Notes: a model not told the origin generated them from the sequence alone. A stretch of DNA of 64,000 bases from Thozetella sp. PMI_491 (GCA_021432635.1 MU270082.1:5831-69830); one strand, 5' to 3'. Positions 37,801 to 50,649 are shown, counted from the stretch's first letter. Numbers and translations are program-made.

Positions 37801-40082
37801 TTGGTCAAGTTGTGCCGACCCTCGCTGTCCCGCTGTCCTTTCCTCTCTTGCGGCTCGCAGCAAGATCCTCGAGTTCCTTCGCTCAATTCCATGTCCTCCG
37901 CCGCTACCGGGGGCTTCGGACAGTGCTTGAGTGGGGGTCCAAGCAGTGCGTCTCAGCTGCTGTCGCTATATGCAAGAGCTTTGCCCGACTACAGTGACGA
38001 GATCCGCGGGAGGGGTTCCCGTCTGGGCCGTTTGCGTCGGCTTGCTTCGTGAGGCCCCATCCATGACGTCGAGACTAGCCTATCGTGTGAGAAGGTAGGG
38101 CTTTTGCTTATCCGATGCATGCTGGTACGATTGCCCGAGTCCCGAAGGGGGGAGTTGGCGCGCTCCCCGCATCTAGGACATGTTCGATTCTGCGTGGTTT
38201 CGGAGCCGCCCGTTTCGCCTTGCCCTCTCAACGGCAGCGGCAGGGGTTCTCAGACGCAAATAATCCAGTCGCATTGCAGGTTCTCGTCTGCCATTGGCGA
38301 AGATGGCTAATCCTTCCCTTCTTGACAACGCCTTCGTAGGCACTCTGTTGGAAGGGCTCGAGTCTCGACGCAACACTGCTGCATTTTAGTGCAGCCGCAG
38401 AACAAGGCCGTTCTACGGTGCAAGATATTTGCCAATCAGCTCTGCTTGCCCCAAGAATTAGGGCGCGAGAATAACGACCAGTCACTTGGACGAGGTGCGT
38501 TATCGGACCTCCAAGGAGTAACCCTTTCTCAAGCAGCTGCTCTTCAAAACCTATAAAGCCGGCGTTTATTGTCGAGAAACCGGGACTAGGCGTTGCTCTG
38601 CAGCTGTCTTTAGTCACCTTCTCAACACAACCTCCTGGACAAACATCTTTGCCTTACCGCCTTGCCTTACCGCCCCGGTGAAATATCCTCTCCTTTGGAA
38701 TCCCTTTTTTGCCTCAATATGAGTGGATCAAGCCAAGGCGGCCAAAATAGCCATCCAAGCGACCATCAATCTCGCAAAAAGAAGCACGGCAGGCGCAATC
38801 ATGGACATGCAGTGATCATCATACCAGAGGGCGGGGGTCCGGGCAAAGACGAGAAGCGTCCTCCCAAAAAAGAGAAGGACCGAAAAGAAGACAAACAGGC
38901 ACCTCCCAAGCCTCGGTCCTAAGTTAAATTGTCGTGGACGATCTGGTAGAGTATTCGAATCTTGCAAATTCTGTCCTCACAATCTAACGGAGCCTATTCC
39001 GGTTTCCAGGACTGGACCTTGAACTACAGGCTCGTCAAAGTTAGCGTACTAAACAGAAGGAGGGTAAGGATCTCGCTGTAAGAACAGCGCCCTTACGGCG
39101 GTTATGTCTAGATACGTGAAATAAGTAGGGCCTAATTGATATCGTGGCATTGCTTCCCCTGCGTGATGTGACGTAACGCCCAGCCTTGGGCCCTTGCGGA
39201 GTAAAAAACGCAGCATGGACTTAGAATACGTTAATATCCGAATGTGCATTTTATCTTTGTAGTCAGCTAAAAGGTAAGATCAAGGTGCCGGTCGAAATAG
39301 GTAGGCATAGATAGCATGCTGCATAGTTTGTTTATGTGGTGTAGCCCCTTATTCGAGTCGCCCCAGCGACGCCTGCTCAGTGGGACTTGCTTGTACCTCG
39401 TACACACGCATGAACGGAATGGTCGGCCCGGTGCGGGATTAGACATCACTGCCACTTGTAGCGCATCACCTGCTCTTGTTGCTGATCGGGTGTTGCTCAG
39501 CCTGGTTGCTTTTAAGAGGCCAGGCCGGGGGCCAATAGAATATTAGGCCGTACTGACGCACGCTTCACACCCTCTTCAATCGAATGTCGTGCTACCCTGT
39601 TGGAAGATGCTGCTTGCGTTCTGGCTGCCACGTTTGGAAGATGGAAGGCTCGCCCACCGCTTGCTCACGAGCAACCAATTGCAGTGGTTGGGAGCGCTCT
39701 AAGCCTCATCTTCCGCGTCAATGTACTCTTTTTCAGCAGGTACATTGACCGTTTCATGGCTAGATAACGGAGTGAGCGCCAGGTCGGTCAGGAAGCAGCC
39801 CAGTCAGAGAGCCACGATCCCGTCACTCTCAGAGCACTGTTGGCCCTGTTGCGGCAAGATGGGGGCCATGGGTGCCTCACGCTTTCTCTTAGCGCCGAAC
39901 CACGATACTCGTCAGAGTCTTCCCATGGCGGTGAGGGCTCGATGAAGGTGGGTTCCTATTGCACATTCGGTGGTTAGGCATATTCTTGGCCGCTTCGAGC
40001 CTGAAGGGTTCGATGGGTTGCCGTTGGTAGCCATGCGTTGAGCATGCAGCCTGAGAGTCGTCGACTGCATAAGGGGATCGTG
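31882..40082. other. About 8.2 kb with no recognised gene
   Basis: Between DUF6594 copies 1 and 2 I find no known domain. The part 34281-35382 has no open frame of note on either strand. Two promoter-like segments occur without a recognisable gene: TATAAAG at 36733-36739 with a C/T-rich leader and an ATG at 36887 (MVTSKRGDPPF, open to 37279), and TATAAAG at 38552-38558 before the small ORF at 38719. A minus-strand frame at 33882-34115 (ELKLTLNQILHKDMEK) reads protein-like but has no family match by eye. Confidence 0.4.
38719..38922 (+). CDS. Small highly charged hypothetical protein (67 residues)
   Basis: An ATG frame coding for 67 residues, rich in Lys, Pro, Gly and His (RKKKHGRRNHGH, then KRPPKKEKDRKEDK). 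A TATAAAG box lies 167 bases upstream and a CT-rich stretch precedes the ATG, so a transcript is plausible. It could also be a first exon: a branch-like CTAAC and a TTTCCAG acceptor follow at about 38984-39009. No homologue is recognised, and it may be a chance frame. Confidence 0.25.
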   Translation: MSGSSQGGQNSHPSDHQSRKKKHGRRNHGHAVIIIPEGGGPGKDEKRPPKKEKDRKEDKQAPPKPRS

Positions 40083-40089
40083 TATTTAA
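40083..40089 (+). promoter_or_regulatory. TATA-like box of DUF6594 copy 2
   Basis: TATTTAA lies 95 bases before the ATG at 40178 and is followed by a T/C-rich leader. The distance is close to that in copies 1 and 3. Confidence 0.45.
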
Positions 40090-40177
40090 GAGGCGACTAG
40101 TTCCTTCCTCTCATTATTTGGCCAGTTTCTGGACCAAGGCTGTCGTTTTATTACACCCGATACTTAATTTGCTCGTT

Positions 40178-41289
40178 ATGGGTCAAGTCCCGAGTTCCAG
40201 GGGGCCCGACCTCGAGAGAGGGAGGCCGCAAGGAGAGGTCGGAGATGAGAACAATCTTCCAGGCTTGGGTCAGTCAGTCTCCACAAGCACAAGTAGGTCG
40301 GGATACTAACCTGGATTTCACAAAAGGAGTTCGTGGGAGCTATGGTTCGTCGACAGACACGGTCGATTCGCAGACACGACTTTTCTCTACGGATTCCTAC
40401 GATCCTCCATGCGACTGGGAAGGTGCCCTAGGGATTGCGGAGCTAATGGCATGCGATTCAAGCTATGCGCTATTCCCAAAGTTCGACTCAGGCGCTGCTC
40501 TGATCCTAGCTTCGAAAGCTCAACACATTGGCGAGCTGCTGGCGAAGTATGAAAGACTCGAGGAAAAGAAGATGATGGGCTCACGAGACCCGGAGCGAGC
40601 AACATACTCCAAGAGAGAGAGACGTCTCCTTGCAAAGCTCGAGAGCGAGTATTTAGCATATTGTTAGTGGCTTACACCAAGGGACAGCCTACCTTGCCAT
40701 GGCGATCTGCTAATGACAATAGCTCGGCTCCTCGACGCGGCCAGCAGGATGCAGCAGCACTCCAAGCCTCTGAAAAGAGCACTTCAGAGTCTCAAGTGCG
40801 CCACGGCACGATCCTTTCTCTCCTATCATCGACTTATAAAGGAGACGAAGCCGGAGGAGATGTGTAATCCCTTGCATGATAAGAACGACAAGATGGGGAC
40901 ACTAGTACGCGGGCTTCCTCATGTCAAGGTTTGGGGCCGCCCTCTCGGACAGTGGTTGCTGGTGAATAAACTGTGCCTTGGCCCCTTAGATGCCGTCACT
41001 GACAGAAAGCTAGCGCGCCTTCAAAATTAGGCCAAACGAGTTTCACTGGGACGGCCTTACTCTTCTTGGCTGCCTCATCCAATTCTTTTTGACGTGTCTT
41101 TCCTTCACTTTGGTCTATGCGCTTCGCGCGTATGGCCTCGTGGGCTATAAGGCTTGGGTAGCTATTGTGCTGGTCTTCTTTACTCTGTTTGCCGCGTTTG
41201 CCCAATGGCTGACCGGCACAGCGCAAAGTCCAGTGATCATCCTGGCATGTGGTGCTATGTTTGTGCAAGGCCTGGGTGGTGGGAACTAG
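40178..41289 (+). CDS. DUF6594-like membrane protein, copy 2
   Basis: Unknown function. Proposed exons: 40178-40268, 40327-40662, 40723-40961, 41014-41289, about 313 residues. The N-terminus is polar (MGQVPSSRGPDLERG). The DUF6594-type start follows as GIAELMACDSSYALF, then a helical region (QHIGELLAKYERLEEKKM, KRERRLLAKLESEYLAY). The intron after 40662 is phase 1 and the one after 40961 is phase 0, as in all four copies. For the latter, the acceptor at 41012-41013 preserves frame; reading past it would give a stop. The C-terminus is hydrophobic with two to three membrane helices (LTLLGCLIQFFLTCLSFTLV, then WVAIVLVFFTLFAAFAQWL) and ends GLGGGN, matching copy 1's end (MAGGNLLGVS) in tone. The first intron is short (58 bases with a GTCAGT donor, or 34 with GTAGGT), so that junction is tentative; a perfect ACTAAC branch site lies inside it. 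Confidence 0.7.
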
Positions 41290-42919
41290 TAGGATTGTAA
41301 ATTGCCACTTTGGTGTCCGAGATCCGCCTTGCTCGTTTCCCTTTTGCTTGGTAGGTTACGGCTTAAAGCATGAAAACGTGGATATCCTGGTAGCGATGGT
41401 TGAGCAATTGCTTCTTATTCGATGAATAACTATTTCTCTCTTGTAGATACGCTGAGTTGCTGTCGTTGTGTGTGGGCGCCTTTTGAGAACGCGTATGCTC
41501 CGGCTAACCGCAAAAGAGCCAACGCTTCTCGCGATAGCACGGAGTATATACTGGCTTGACAGGCTCACAAGCACCTGGGGGAGGCCCCCAGACACAATAT
41601 GCTCGAATATTTAAGTCTTTATGCCTCTCTGAAGGACAGTGGTGTATTTGAAGGTGGCCGGAGGCGTTAGAAGGATAAGAAAGCGAGTTCGTAGTTATGT
41701 TCTTCGACCCAATAGGTATCGAAGGAGACAGAACAGGCGGGGGTGACAGGGTCGAGACGTTAGATGAATGGGCTTTGACGTTAACTAGATGCTGGAACAG
41801 CTCAGCGCTAGGCCTTAATTTGCGTCAGCCCTAAAATAAAATACGACATGACGTTATAGGACCCATAATATGGACAGGGTCTATTTGCAAATTTGCTTCG
41901 GATGGCGTGCGGTCGCAAGGAGTGAGCTTGGCTACTAGCATAGCTGTACAAGTATACTACCGAGTATGTACATCTGCTGTGGGGCAATGAACTGCTGCAT
42001 AGTAAGGGGGTCTGCTTAGCTTTGTTGTTTTTGCCCGAGGAATTCTAACTATTGGCCAGTCAGCTTGTGTACCACAGCATGGGCCACCATCAAGGCCTGC
42101 AAGAAAACCCCCTCCCTATCCCCTATCGGGTACAGTACCTTTGGCCCTGCTTGAGATCTGCCTTTCCCCGTAAGCACAAACTACCAGGGAGAGTGAAATG
42201 AGAGAGTCCTCAACCACTCTGGCCGTCCGGACGTCCTCCCGGATCCCGCAACCTAGGGGGGCGCTCCATGATGTTTACCCGCGATCTGTTTTTGTGGTAC
42301 ATCTCCCTTTTCTCGACTGGCTAAGACCAACCGTTCCTCCAGTGATGCACGATCTCGAAAGGCAACCATGGATGGCTCCAATACTACCGATAGACCTGCT
42401 GGCGAGAGCTTGGCTGAGGTACGTCCATACCAAGGCTGCGACGCGCCCCAAAGGAAACCCCAGCATCTCTTCCGTCCTCGAGACGCGCTGTGTTGACACG
42501 TGTGGTGTGTGGTCGATCTGGTGCAGATGCGTCGCAAGGGTAGCCAATCGGCGAACGGGTACCTCGTGGCGCTGGTACTTCCGCTGGCTGGCTTCGGCAC
42601 CGAGCTCTGGTCTGTCTTTAGGTCCCTGACAAGTACCTCTTTGCCAAGGACGAGCTTCTATAGCGCTCAGCCCCGGCCTGGTCGATCTGCGATTTTGTCT
42701 GGAGTCGGTCAAGTGTCATCTGTGCGTGCAGGCCTAGCCTAGTGTTCAAGGATGAGGAGTAAGGTCGGCTATCTATAGAAGCTTGCTAGGGTAAGAACTG
42801 CATATACAAATTCTCACCTTTGGTCATGGATCGTGCACGGTTTTGTTGAGGAGGCCCCGCCGAGAACAAGGCGAACCGAGGAGGTTGGTTGCCTCATGCG
42901 CCCCTCCTCCGAGAGGGCA

Positions 42920-42951
<32 letters not shown>
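42920..42951 (+). repeat. 32-base poly-G tract
   Basis: Thirty-two uninterrupted G are followed by further G-rich sequence (GAGGGGGAGGGAG). It is the longest homopolymer in the window and could form G-quadruplexes. Its exact length may be unreliable in the assembly. Confidence 0.85.
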
Positions 42952-42952
<1 letters not shown>

Positions 42953-45900
42953 GGGGGAGGGAGAAACAAGGTTCAGCGACATAAGTATCTTCGATGGTTG
43001 CACAGTATACCATGAGGGCCGTGAAATGCCGTTGCTAGGAAAGGCTGCCGAAGAGTTCCCAGCTGAAGACACATAGGTGGCTAACGGGAAGTATGGAGAG
43101 AAACCACGATATTGTGTGACAGAGAGTGCCAGCGCAAGGGACTGATGGATAGCTCGAGGGATAAGTCCCGATTTGCTGGCCCTCGTCTCGGGGTGGGCAG
43201 GATGCCATCTCTCATGACAGCTCTTGCAGCCCGTTTCGGTAGGCCGGCTCAGCCTTTCCACAACTTCTCTGCCTAAGGCAGGCTCCATCCACCTACCCAA
43301 ACCCATTAATTTATGAAGAATCTAAAAATCACCTTCCCTGAGCCTCTTGGTGCCGGGTCATACCTGTGACGCTCTCCATCCCATCCGTCCGGCGCGTCTG
43401 GGATGTTCCCACGGAGATGAATGTAAGCAGCGCTACGCGAGAATGACTTGTTAACCTTATGCTATGTTTACAGGACGCTCGCAACTTGACCTCGACCTTC
43501 CTCGCGAACCATCCGATCCGCCCGCCGATGGTATCGACCGACCATCAAGCGCTGTCTGACCTAGCTTAGCCGGGTTTGGAGATACAGGCATATGGCATGG
43601 CGTGTTTCCAGCCAAACAAAGGAAAGTCGCGTCTGAGTTCCGGTTTTCCATCGCTACCGAATCGGCTTTGTCGCCCTATCCTGTGACCGCGACAGCACCA
43701 GTCCACGGCCACGCGGTGGGATATGGTGCGCGTCGTCGGGAGGTGTTTGACAATGCTGCTTGCCCAGGAGTGGTGGATATGGGTTGATACCAATCACCAT
43801 GTTCCCTTTTCTCATTATGGGAGTATATCAAGGTTCCCTCGGGCTGGTGTTGGGGTGCGTGGTGTGTCACGAGAGGGAGCCGACGCAGAGAGCAGCCTTC
43901 ATCTAGGCATCATCTCTACACCCACGAGAAGCCTCCGAGCCCGAGAACCGTGCTTATGATCGTCAAAACGAAGGGAAATGCTCGGGATGTTCGTAAACTT
44001 CTCTGGAGAGAGAAGCACCACACCTGGTGCGCGTGAAAATGAAGGGGCGTTGCTGTTGTCAGGCCCCATCCCGCACCGGTCTTAAGACAGACCATTGATC
44101 ATAGTGAATACGGAGTGGATGGTCCGCGGTGATCATAACAAATATAAGATGACGAGCTGCAGCTGCCAGGGGGCCCAACGGCAATTTCTTTCCGACCCAT
44201 TCTCCCACCTTCCCAGAGTCGATGACAGGGTCGGCTGGACAGTAAAGGCGCTTCTCATCGAGATTGTTCCTGCAGCCCAAACGGGCCCTTGTTGCCATGT
44301 TCAGCCTTCCTCTCAGGGGGTCTGATTTGCACAGTGCGTGACGGGTTTGAGGCCGGTGCGTCTGGATTTTGCAATCCTCTAGCCACAAGGAAGATGCGTC
44401 CCATGCATACCTCTCAATATATTGGCTTCATGTGGCATTGAGATGCTCACCCCCCATCCCAAACGTCGGAGCTGTCAGGTAGCCTGTGCCTTGATCACGG
44501 CAGGATACGTGTGTGCGAGCAAGTGATCCACGTAGTGCGCGCATACAGTACTTAAAGAGATCTGATCTGGACGTGGTAAGGCGGTGGGACAGTGGCCGCT
44601 GCTCAGCTGGAGACAGGGGCAGCGATAAGCTCGAACCGAGAGGCTCGCGGGTGGCAACGCCACGAAAAAGGGGCTATGTTACGAGATTCACGCAAGGTAC
44701 GGGAGGCGCAAAATAATCCTGTATTGCTAGACAGATGGATTGTTTTTGCAGGATAGCAGTACCTAGCCGTCCAGCTCAACTGTGCCTGTTCACTGGTTGG
44801 GGGCTCGCTGCTCGCGGTTCCGACGGCATCCAGATTTCCCCTCCCCGCTAGCGTTTACTTCTGGTCCACGATATCTGCATTTGGGTCCTGGCTTCTGGCG
44901 CTCGAGGGATCAGGGTCGTCGAAGCGCACGTATACCGGGCTGGGAGCTCGTTCCAATCTCCGTGGCCTTTTGGCCGGCCTCGGTTTGCTGCTGGCACGTT
45001 AGGCTCGGATTCTCGTCCTATTAACAACGGGGAAGGGTTCGTACGCCTGGCTGCGGTTCTCGTTTTCCACCTTGGGGCTGTCGCCGTCCAGCTTGGGGTC
45101 GTCGCCTTCTAGTTTGGACTGGAAAGGGCCCATCGTTTGTCGCTGATCACCCAGTGTGCTTTAGTTGGAAATATTAGTCAGGTGGTCGCGACAGTGCTAG
45201 AAAACTCTTGTGTCCTTGGTTTGCGGTGCAAGTTCCGTGGCAGGAGGGAGAAAAGAGCAGATTGGTCATGGCAGAGATGTTGCAGGCGCCGGGAAAGGGG
45301 GAAACCAGCAAAGGCCACACGCGAACAGCGAGGCTGCCGGGAGGGCAGACTCGCGTGCGTGAACGAGGGCGTGCGCGTTTGGCGACGCGCTGGCGCTTTG
45401 CCCTCCACCATCCCTTCCCCTCGCATTCCCTCTCCCTCTTTCAAGCTCTACCCTCCAACCGTGACGCCCTTTGCTTTGGTCTTCTTCAGAGGCCGGAGAG
45501 TGCGTGCCGCAAAGGCAAGCTAGAGCCTCGTCCACCTTGACATAGTTTTATCCCCAATTGCGGGGACGATGGCTTGTTGTATCAAAGACCCAAGGCCGGC
45601 CCCGCAAGCCAGGATCCAAGGGATGTTTTAGGGCGACGGTAGCGCTGTGGGACGAGCCGCAGTCCCCATAAAACCCACCACGGGAAGTCCGTAGGGCTGT
45701 TTAGGGTATCACTCAGTGCCCGAGTCGCCCCGATATCCCTTGTCGCTTCTAGTGTCCCTAGTCGCTTCAGCGTTCGCCAAGCCTGGGTTCCAGGACAAGA
45801 GACACCAGATCCCAATGCAGGTATGCTCTGCATGCACTGTCCTGTCGGTACATACCCAGTTCTTTAACTCCCCTCTTCTCCCCTTTCTTAGAATGGCGTG

Positions 45901-46068
45901 TGGTATCTTCTGTCTCGCCCTTTAAGCTCTCTGTAAGGCACTTGCCCACGACCCAGAGCTCCCATTGCGGGGGATACGGTAAGAAGCGGGCCGCCGCCCT
46001 CGACGTGACAAAGCACCGATGCGAACGAAGGGCAACCCTCAGAACGCCCAAAAATATCCTTTCATGGT

Positions 46069-46089
46069 AAAAAAAAAAAAAAAAAAAAA
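46069..46089 (+). repeat. 21-base poly-A tract
   Basis: A run of 21 A lies in AT-rich non-coding sequence. It could be a retroposon tail, but no inserted element or target-site duplication is evident beside it. Confidence 0.8.
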
Positions 46090-49000
46090 TTTAAACAAAA
46101 GAATAAGAAGATATAAGAGGTTTGCCACTTCAGGTTCGCTCTTGAAGTTTGGATCTTGGTCATGGGGCACGTGCCGGGAAGATAAATGTATAAATTTCCA
46201 TGTCACGTTGCTTAGGCCCCTGACAAACAGCTGATGAGGGGTTCAGGGGCAAATACCAACATATCGGCTGGCGCCTAATGGCTACGTAACCTCAGGCAAC
46301 CGATTAGCATAAGCTTCGGTATTACGGGGGAGAAAGTGGAGGATGCCGAACTTCGAGACAAACCTCTTTTGTGATAGCCACGGACGGAAGGCCTCCTTTC
46401 CGGATCTTTCCCAACTTTGGCTCCCACGGGGAGACTCTGGTCGCATCCCGCGGCAAGGGAGCTATTCCTCTTGGGGAGAGATATCACATCGCGGTGCGGG
46501 GGTCTCGTTGTCGTCGTGATGCATCGGCAACCCAATCATCCAACCAGGGTTCTGATCTGATACGAGTTGAAAGCGAGCTCCCGAGTACCATGCATCGTTA
46601 GCTCCATGAGTTCCGCTTTAACATCCTATGAAACGCCCCCACGGCGAGCCGAGGTCGTGGAGAAACCGGCATCGCAAACGTCTGGTGAAAACGCGGCTGG
46701 CCAGCTGGCTGCGGGGAGCTTGCTAACGAAGTCAAGCTTGCCTAGGCCGTGGCGAGGTGTCGCGAAAAGAAAAAAAAAACCCTCAATCACAGAGCCCACC
46801 CGCGAGGGTCAACAGGGAGATCCAAGACGAGCAATCGGATCAGTTTCGGCCAGATAGAGTCGCTCATTTTAGATCTAGGCGCCGTGTGTTCTCCATATTG
46901 GTGAGAGGGGGGCCCAACTGCTCAGGAGCGAGTGTTGGTAGGGAGTAGTGTGTGGAGAGATCTGGCAAAGGGGGGTGCGGAGCAAGTGGATTTGCGAGAG
47001 AACTGGAGGTCAGGTCTCTGGCGAAAGTCACACTTATATTGACCAGGCCCAGCGAGCTAACCCTGCCGGCGGCCGTGTAATTAGGCATCCCCCTTCCTTG
47101 TTCTCAATCATCGTGCGCTGAAAGGTAGCCACCGTCTCCCAGAATAATCCTTCCACCAATCCCAAGTGTCAGTTGGCACTGCAACAAAGCGCACACCACA
47201 CACACTCTCTCGCTTTCAATTCCTTTATTTCTTCTCTTCAGCTTCTACAGCCGGCCGAGTTTGTCCATCTAGCCCGTTGTTTACACCTATGGAGGATATC
47301 ACACATGAGAGGAGTTCAGGGTGTGCTCCTTGTCTGCGTACCACTCTTCGTCGCGGCCATCACGAATCCCAAGCCATCAATGCCACTGAACCTGTATTGA
47401 TTCGATGAGCACATGTACTACTGTAGGTATCCTGGAAGCTGATGCTGTAGAACACTGATTCCAAGGCTGTGTTGCGCCCATCCCAACCGATGCATCTCTC
47501 CGTGAGAGATTTTCTAAATTTACCACTACGAGGTAAACCAAATCTATCGCTTGCATCATTCCTTATTAAATACAACATTCCGATCCCTATTATATTGTTT
47601 AATTCATCCAAAGCTACTTGTGTGGTGGCTGCAACGGTTTTGAGGAGTGGCATGAACTGGAGGCGTCGACGCGACAAGGCTGAAGCTTACGAAGGACGAG
47701 GTACAGTAGGTATCCTGTTGTTCATTTCCACTCTGAAGAGCCTTTTCCAAAAGTCGTGTCATCTCAGCGGTTCCTTTTCCCTCTTTTTCTCCTTGCTCCG
47801 TACCTACCGATGAGCGTGTACATACCGCGATTGTTCAACGCCGCGAGGCTCTTTGGTAGAAAGCTGCTTGCCCATGCAGTCCGCCCGGCATCTACCCTCT
47901 AACTACAAGAAACCGCTTGTAGGCCGTAGCCTTGTCTTTGTCTCTCGCTCCCACGAAACCTTTGGTCACCGTTCTTCTCTCGCGCTCAACGGGCCGCGCT
48001 TTCCGCTTCTGCGCTCCGTCTACGCCGCCGCTTCCAGAGCAGCTCGTCCGATTAGCAACCTGCGAGGCGAAGCTGGGGACACGGAATTCTTATTCGCTTA
48101 TGGCGATCTAGAATGCAGAGGGTCAAGCGAAGCGAGGATATTTAACACTTCCTGCGAGGTCTAGCGGCTGCATTGAGGCTGAGCAAGACAGGTACTCTGA
48201 TGGTATTCGCGTGCCCGGTTCCCGTGTAGCTACGGACAAAGCCTTGGGTACTCTCGTGACCGAGTCCGGTTGCATATACAAGGGTGGAAGGGTGGGTGGC
48301 GAAAGGTATCCTGACTTGCATCGAATGCCTCCAGCGCTTCGTCGTCCCACCCGCACCAGTTCTGCTGCTTGTCTATGGCACCACAAGTGCTAGAAGGTTG
48401 AAAGGATGTCCGATTTATTTCTATGAATTAACTGCCAGGTTTATTGATCTCTATGGGATTCGGGCGTTCTCGGGCCCTGAACTATACTCAGCCTTGGGGT
48501 CGTAACGTAGTGGCTGGTCAAGCTAGATTGAACGCTGGGGACTCTCTATCCTCTGCTTCTTTCCCGCGGTCTCGCGCTAAGCTGAGCACCGAAAGGGAAT
48601 AGGATGAGAAAGAGCGGTCCCCGCGGTGATTCTCTCATTCGCGAGATCTCCGTGTTGGTTCATCTAGCTCCTAACACACAATCTCTGACTAACCTGGGCC
48701 AATGAAGCCCCGAATGCTACCCCTCCTGGCCGGTCTGGAAATAACTCCAGGCTTTCCGTCTCTCCATGCCGCTTCCATCTGTTTCTTTTGCTCCGCCCAA
48801 GGGTAGGCAACGATGAGCAAAAGGATGACGGTCGTGTGTACAGCGACGTATCATGCACGACGACAACCCAGCTGCGCACCTCGTCATACCCAAGGCCCGA
48901 CGATGTACTCAATTCACAGAGTAACAAGCCGCGCAGGGTCTGAATTCCACGCCGCCGTTATCGTTGCAGATCCTTTTACCGTTACGACTGCCTTAGGTGC

Positions 49001-49215
49001 GGCACCGTTCTCGAACACAGAACACGACAACTTCGCCTCTGCTCTATGCGGTTGTCTGCAGCCTCCCTCGACCTAAGGCTGATCGGTACGGGCATTGAAC
49101 CACAGTCGAAGAGTTCCGTTCATCTACACAGGAACAATGCTGTCTAGCAAGGCTCTAGTCGGGGTTTTGTGACCCAAATACCTACTTTCAAGCATATATT
49201 GTGCTTCCTGGTGCA

Positions 49216-49221
49216 TATAAA
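49216..49221 (+). promoter_or_regulatory. TATA box of DUF6594 copy 3
   Basis: TATAAA sits 90 bases before the ATG at 49306. It is the clearest TATA box of the family in this window. Confidence 0.55.
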
Positions 49222-49305
49222 GCCGAGTCATCGGGGCCATTGACCAACTCACAGCAACGACTCGAAAGACCATCTCTCTCCGCTGACAATAGAAAGACAA
49301 TAGAA

Positions 49306-50649
49306 ATGTACGCAACAGATGCGAATAAAGCCGAGCAGGCATCTATGCCGCCTTCGAGCCCGAGGACCTTTCCTGCGTTGAACCCCATTGCCCCCGAATT
49401 CATCAACTTAGTTAGTCTTTGCTCTCGGTTCTCCTCTAATGCAGCCGAAAGAAATTCGATTCAGTCCACCGAGACAGGTACCGCGCACTCTCTTTTCTGA
49501 TGGGAAGGAGCCCAGAGTCTCCATTTCTATACTCAGCAGTGCTCCCTTGCCTTCCCTTGGGTATGGCCTAATTTGTTCCTCGCAGGCTCCACGGAATACT
49601 CTTCAACTAGCCCATACTATAATGAAGATCGTAAGTTTATCTAATATTCTTTTCTATGTCTTTTTTTCTATACTGCGGGCTAATAATATGACAGTCGAAA
49701 GATTTCCGCAAGGGTTGCCCAGATTTGCCGCCGAACGAAATTATCGTCACAACGGGTCTTCTTTTCGATTTTTCGGATACCTCCACCACCTATCCATTGA
49801 CTACATAATGGGAAGAATCGCTTTCCTCAATGAGGAGATGATGAAATTTGAGAATTTCGACAAGTACCATATGCAGAATCTAACTCCATACCAGAAACGG
49901 CTCCCCGGTGAGGCAGCCGTCCCCGAGAAGTGGGACGCTCTGATGGAGTTGGTCATAAAAGAGCTCGGGATATACGGTATGTGGCTACCAAAGTATCCAT
50001 GTGAAGAGTCCATCCAGTCGCTCATCAAATATACTCCAGCCCCAATGTTACTCCGACTCCGAGACCTACAAGCCCTCCCCCGTGTCGATTATGACGAGCA
50101 CACTGGATTAATACAAGATATCATGGGGAGTGACAGCAAAACTAGCGACGAAACTCCAATGCTTGGAAAGGAGCTTTGTTCTCTGTATGACTGGCCCGAT
50201 GATTTTGTTTCTACGAGAAATGAGCGGGTACATACAGCTTTTGCCGGCCTTCTTCGCCAGCACTGGTTCAAGAGACTAATAGTATGCCCCCGGCAGTCCT
50301 GGCAAGCTATCCCATCGACTAAACCCATCTGACATCTTCATGGCTTTAGTGTAAATTATCCTCTCCACACGGTCACGGTTACAACATCAGCTCGAAGCGC
50401 ATTCGAACTTTTCTTAATATCACCAGCGTTCTAACCAAAGTTAGCATCTTGCTAACACCTGGTGGGATTCTATATCTCATCGACATGACTGCGGGACAGG
50501 CATTCACAGTACTAGCCCTCTTCGCGTTGCTGGCCACTGGGATACTGCCTACTATTGTTAAAAGTCCCTACCTTGTCTTCATAGGCGCTATTGCCTATGT
50601 GGCAGGGCTAGCTGTGTTTCTGCCGAATGTACGGAGTGGTCCACAGTGA
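49306..50649 (+). CDS. DUF6594-like membrane protein, copy 3
   Basis: Unknown function. Proposed exons: 49306-49410, 49465-49477, 49586-49630, 49695-49976, 50040-50281, 50350-50649, about 328 residues; the 13-base second exon is the weakest call. A polar N-terminus (ANKAEQASMPPSS) resembles copy 4 (QNQAEKATVALATP). The family start is FPQGLPRFAAERN, then FFGYLHHLSIDYIMGRIAFL, the helix that in DUF6594 proteins follows the opening motif. The intron after 49976 is phase 1 and that after 50281 phase 0, the family-wide positions. Following exons read PMLLRLRDLQALPRVD (family pattern: Leu-rich then LPR) and WFKRLI, ahead of the membrane part. The C-terminus has about three hydrophobic helices (VLTKVSILLTPGGILYLI, FTVLALFALLATGILPTIV, LVFIGAIAYVAGLAVFL). 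All joins keep frame, so it looks intact. Confidence 0.72.

Larger units (their letters stand above)
41290..49215. other. About 7.9 kb with no recognised gene
   Basis: No known domain was found between DUF6594 copies 2 and 3. Open frames are short and overlap antisense frames; the C-run and G-run translations are low complexity. Noted items are a 32-base G run (42920-42951), a 21-base A run (46069-46089), and a short 21-base tandem motif near 45067-45120 (TTGGGGCTGTCGCCGTCCAG and a close copy). Confidence 0.4.

Noticed and set aside
41011-41040. Apparent frameshift in DUF6594 copy 2 before the membrane helices
   Set aside because: Explained by a 52-base phase-0 intron (40962-41013) at the same place as in the other copies.
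48284-48505. Possible fifth DUF6594-like membrane segment
   Set aside because: A hydrophobic stretch is present, but there are no shared motifs or intron positions.
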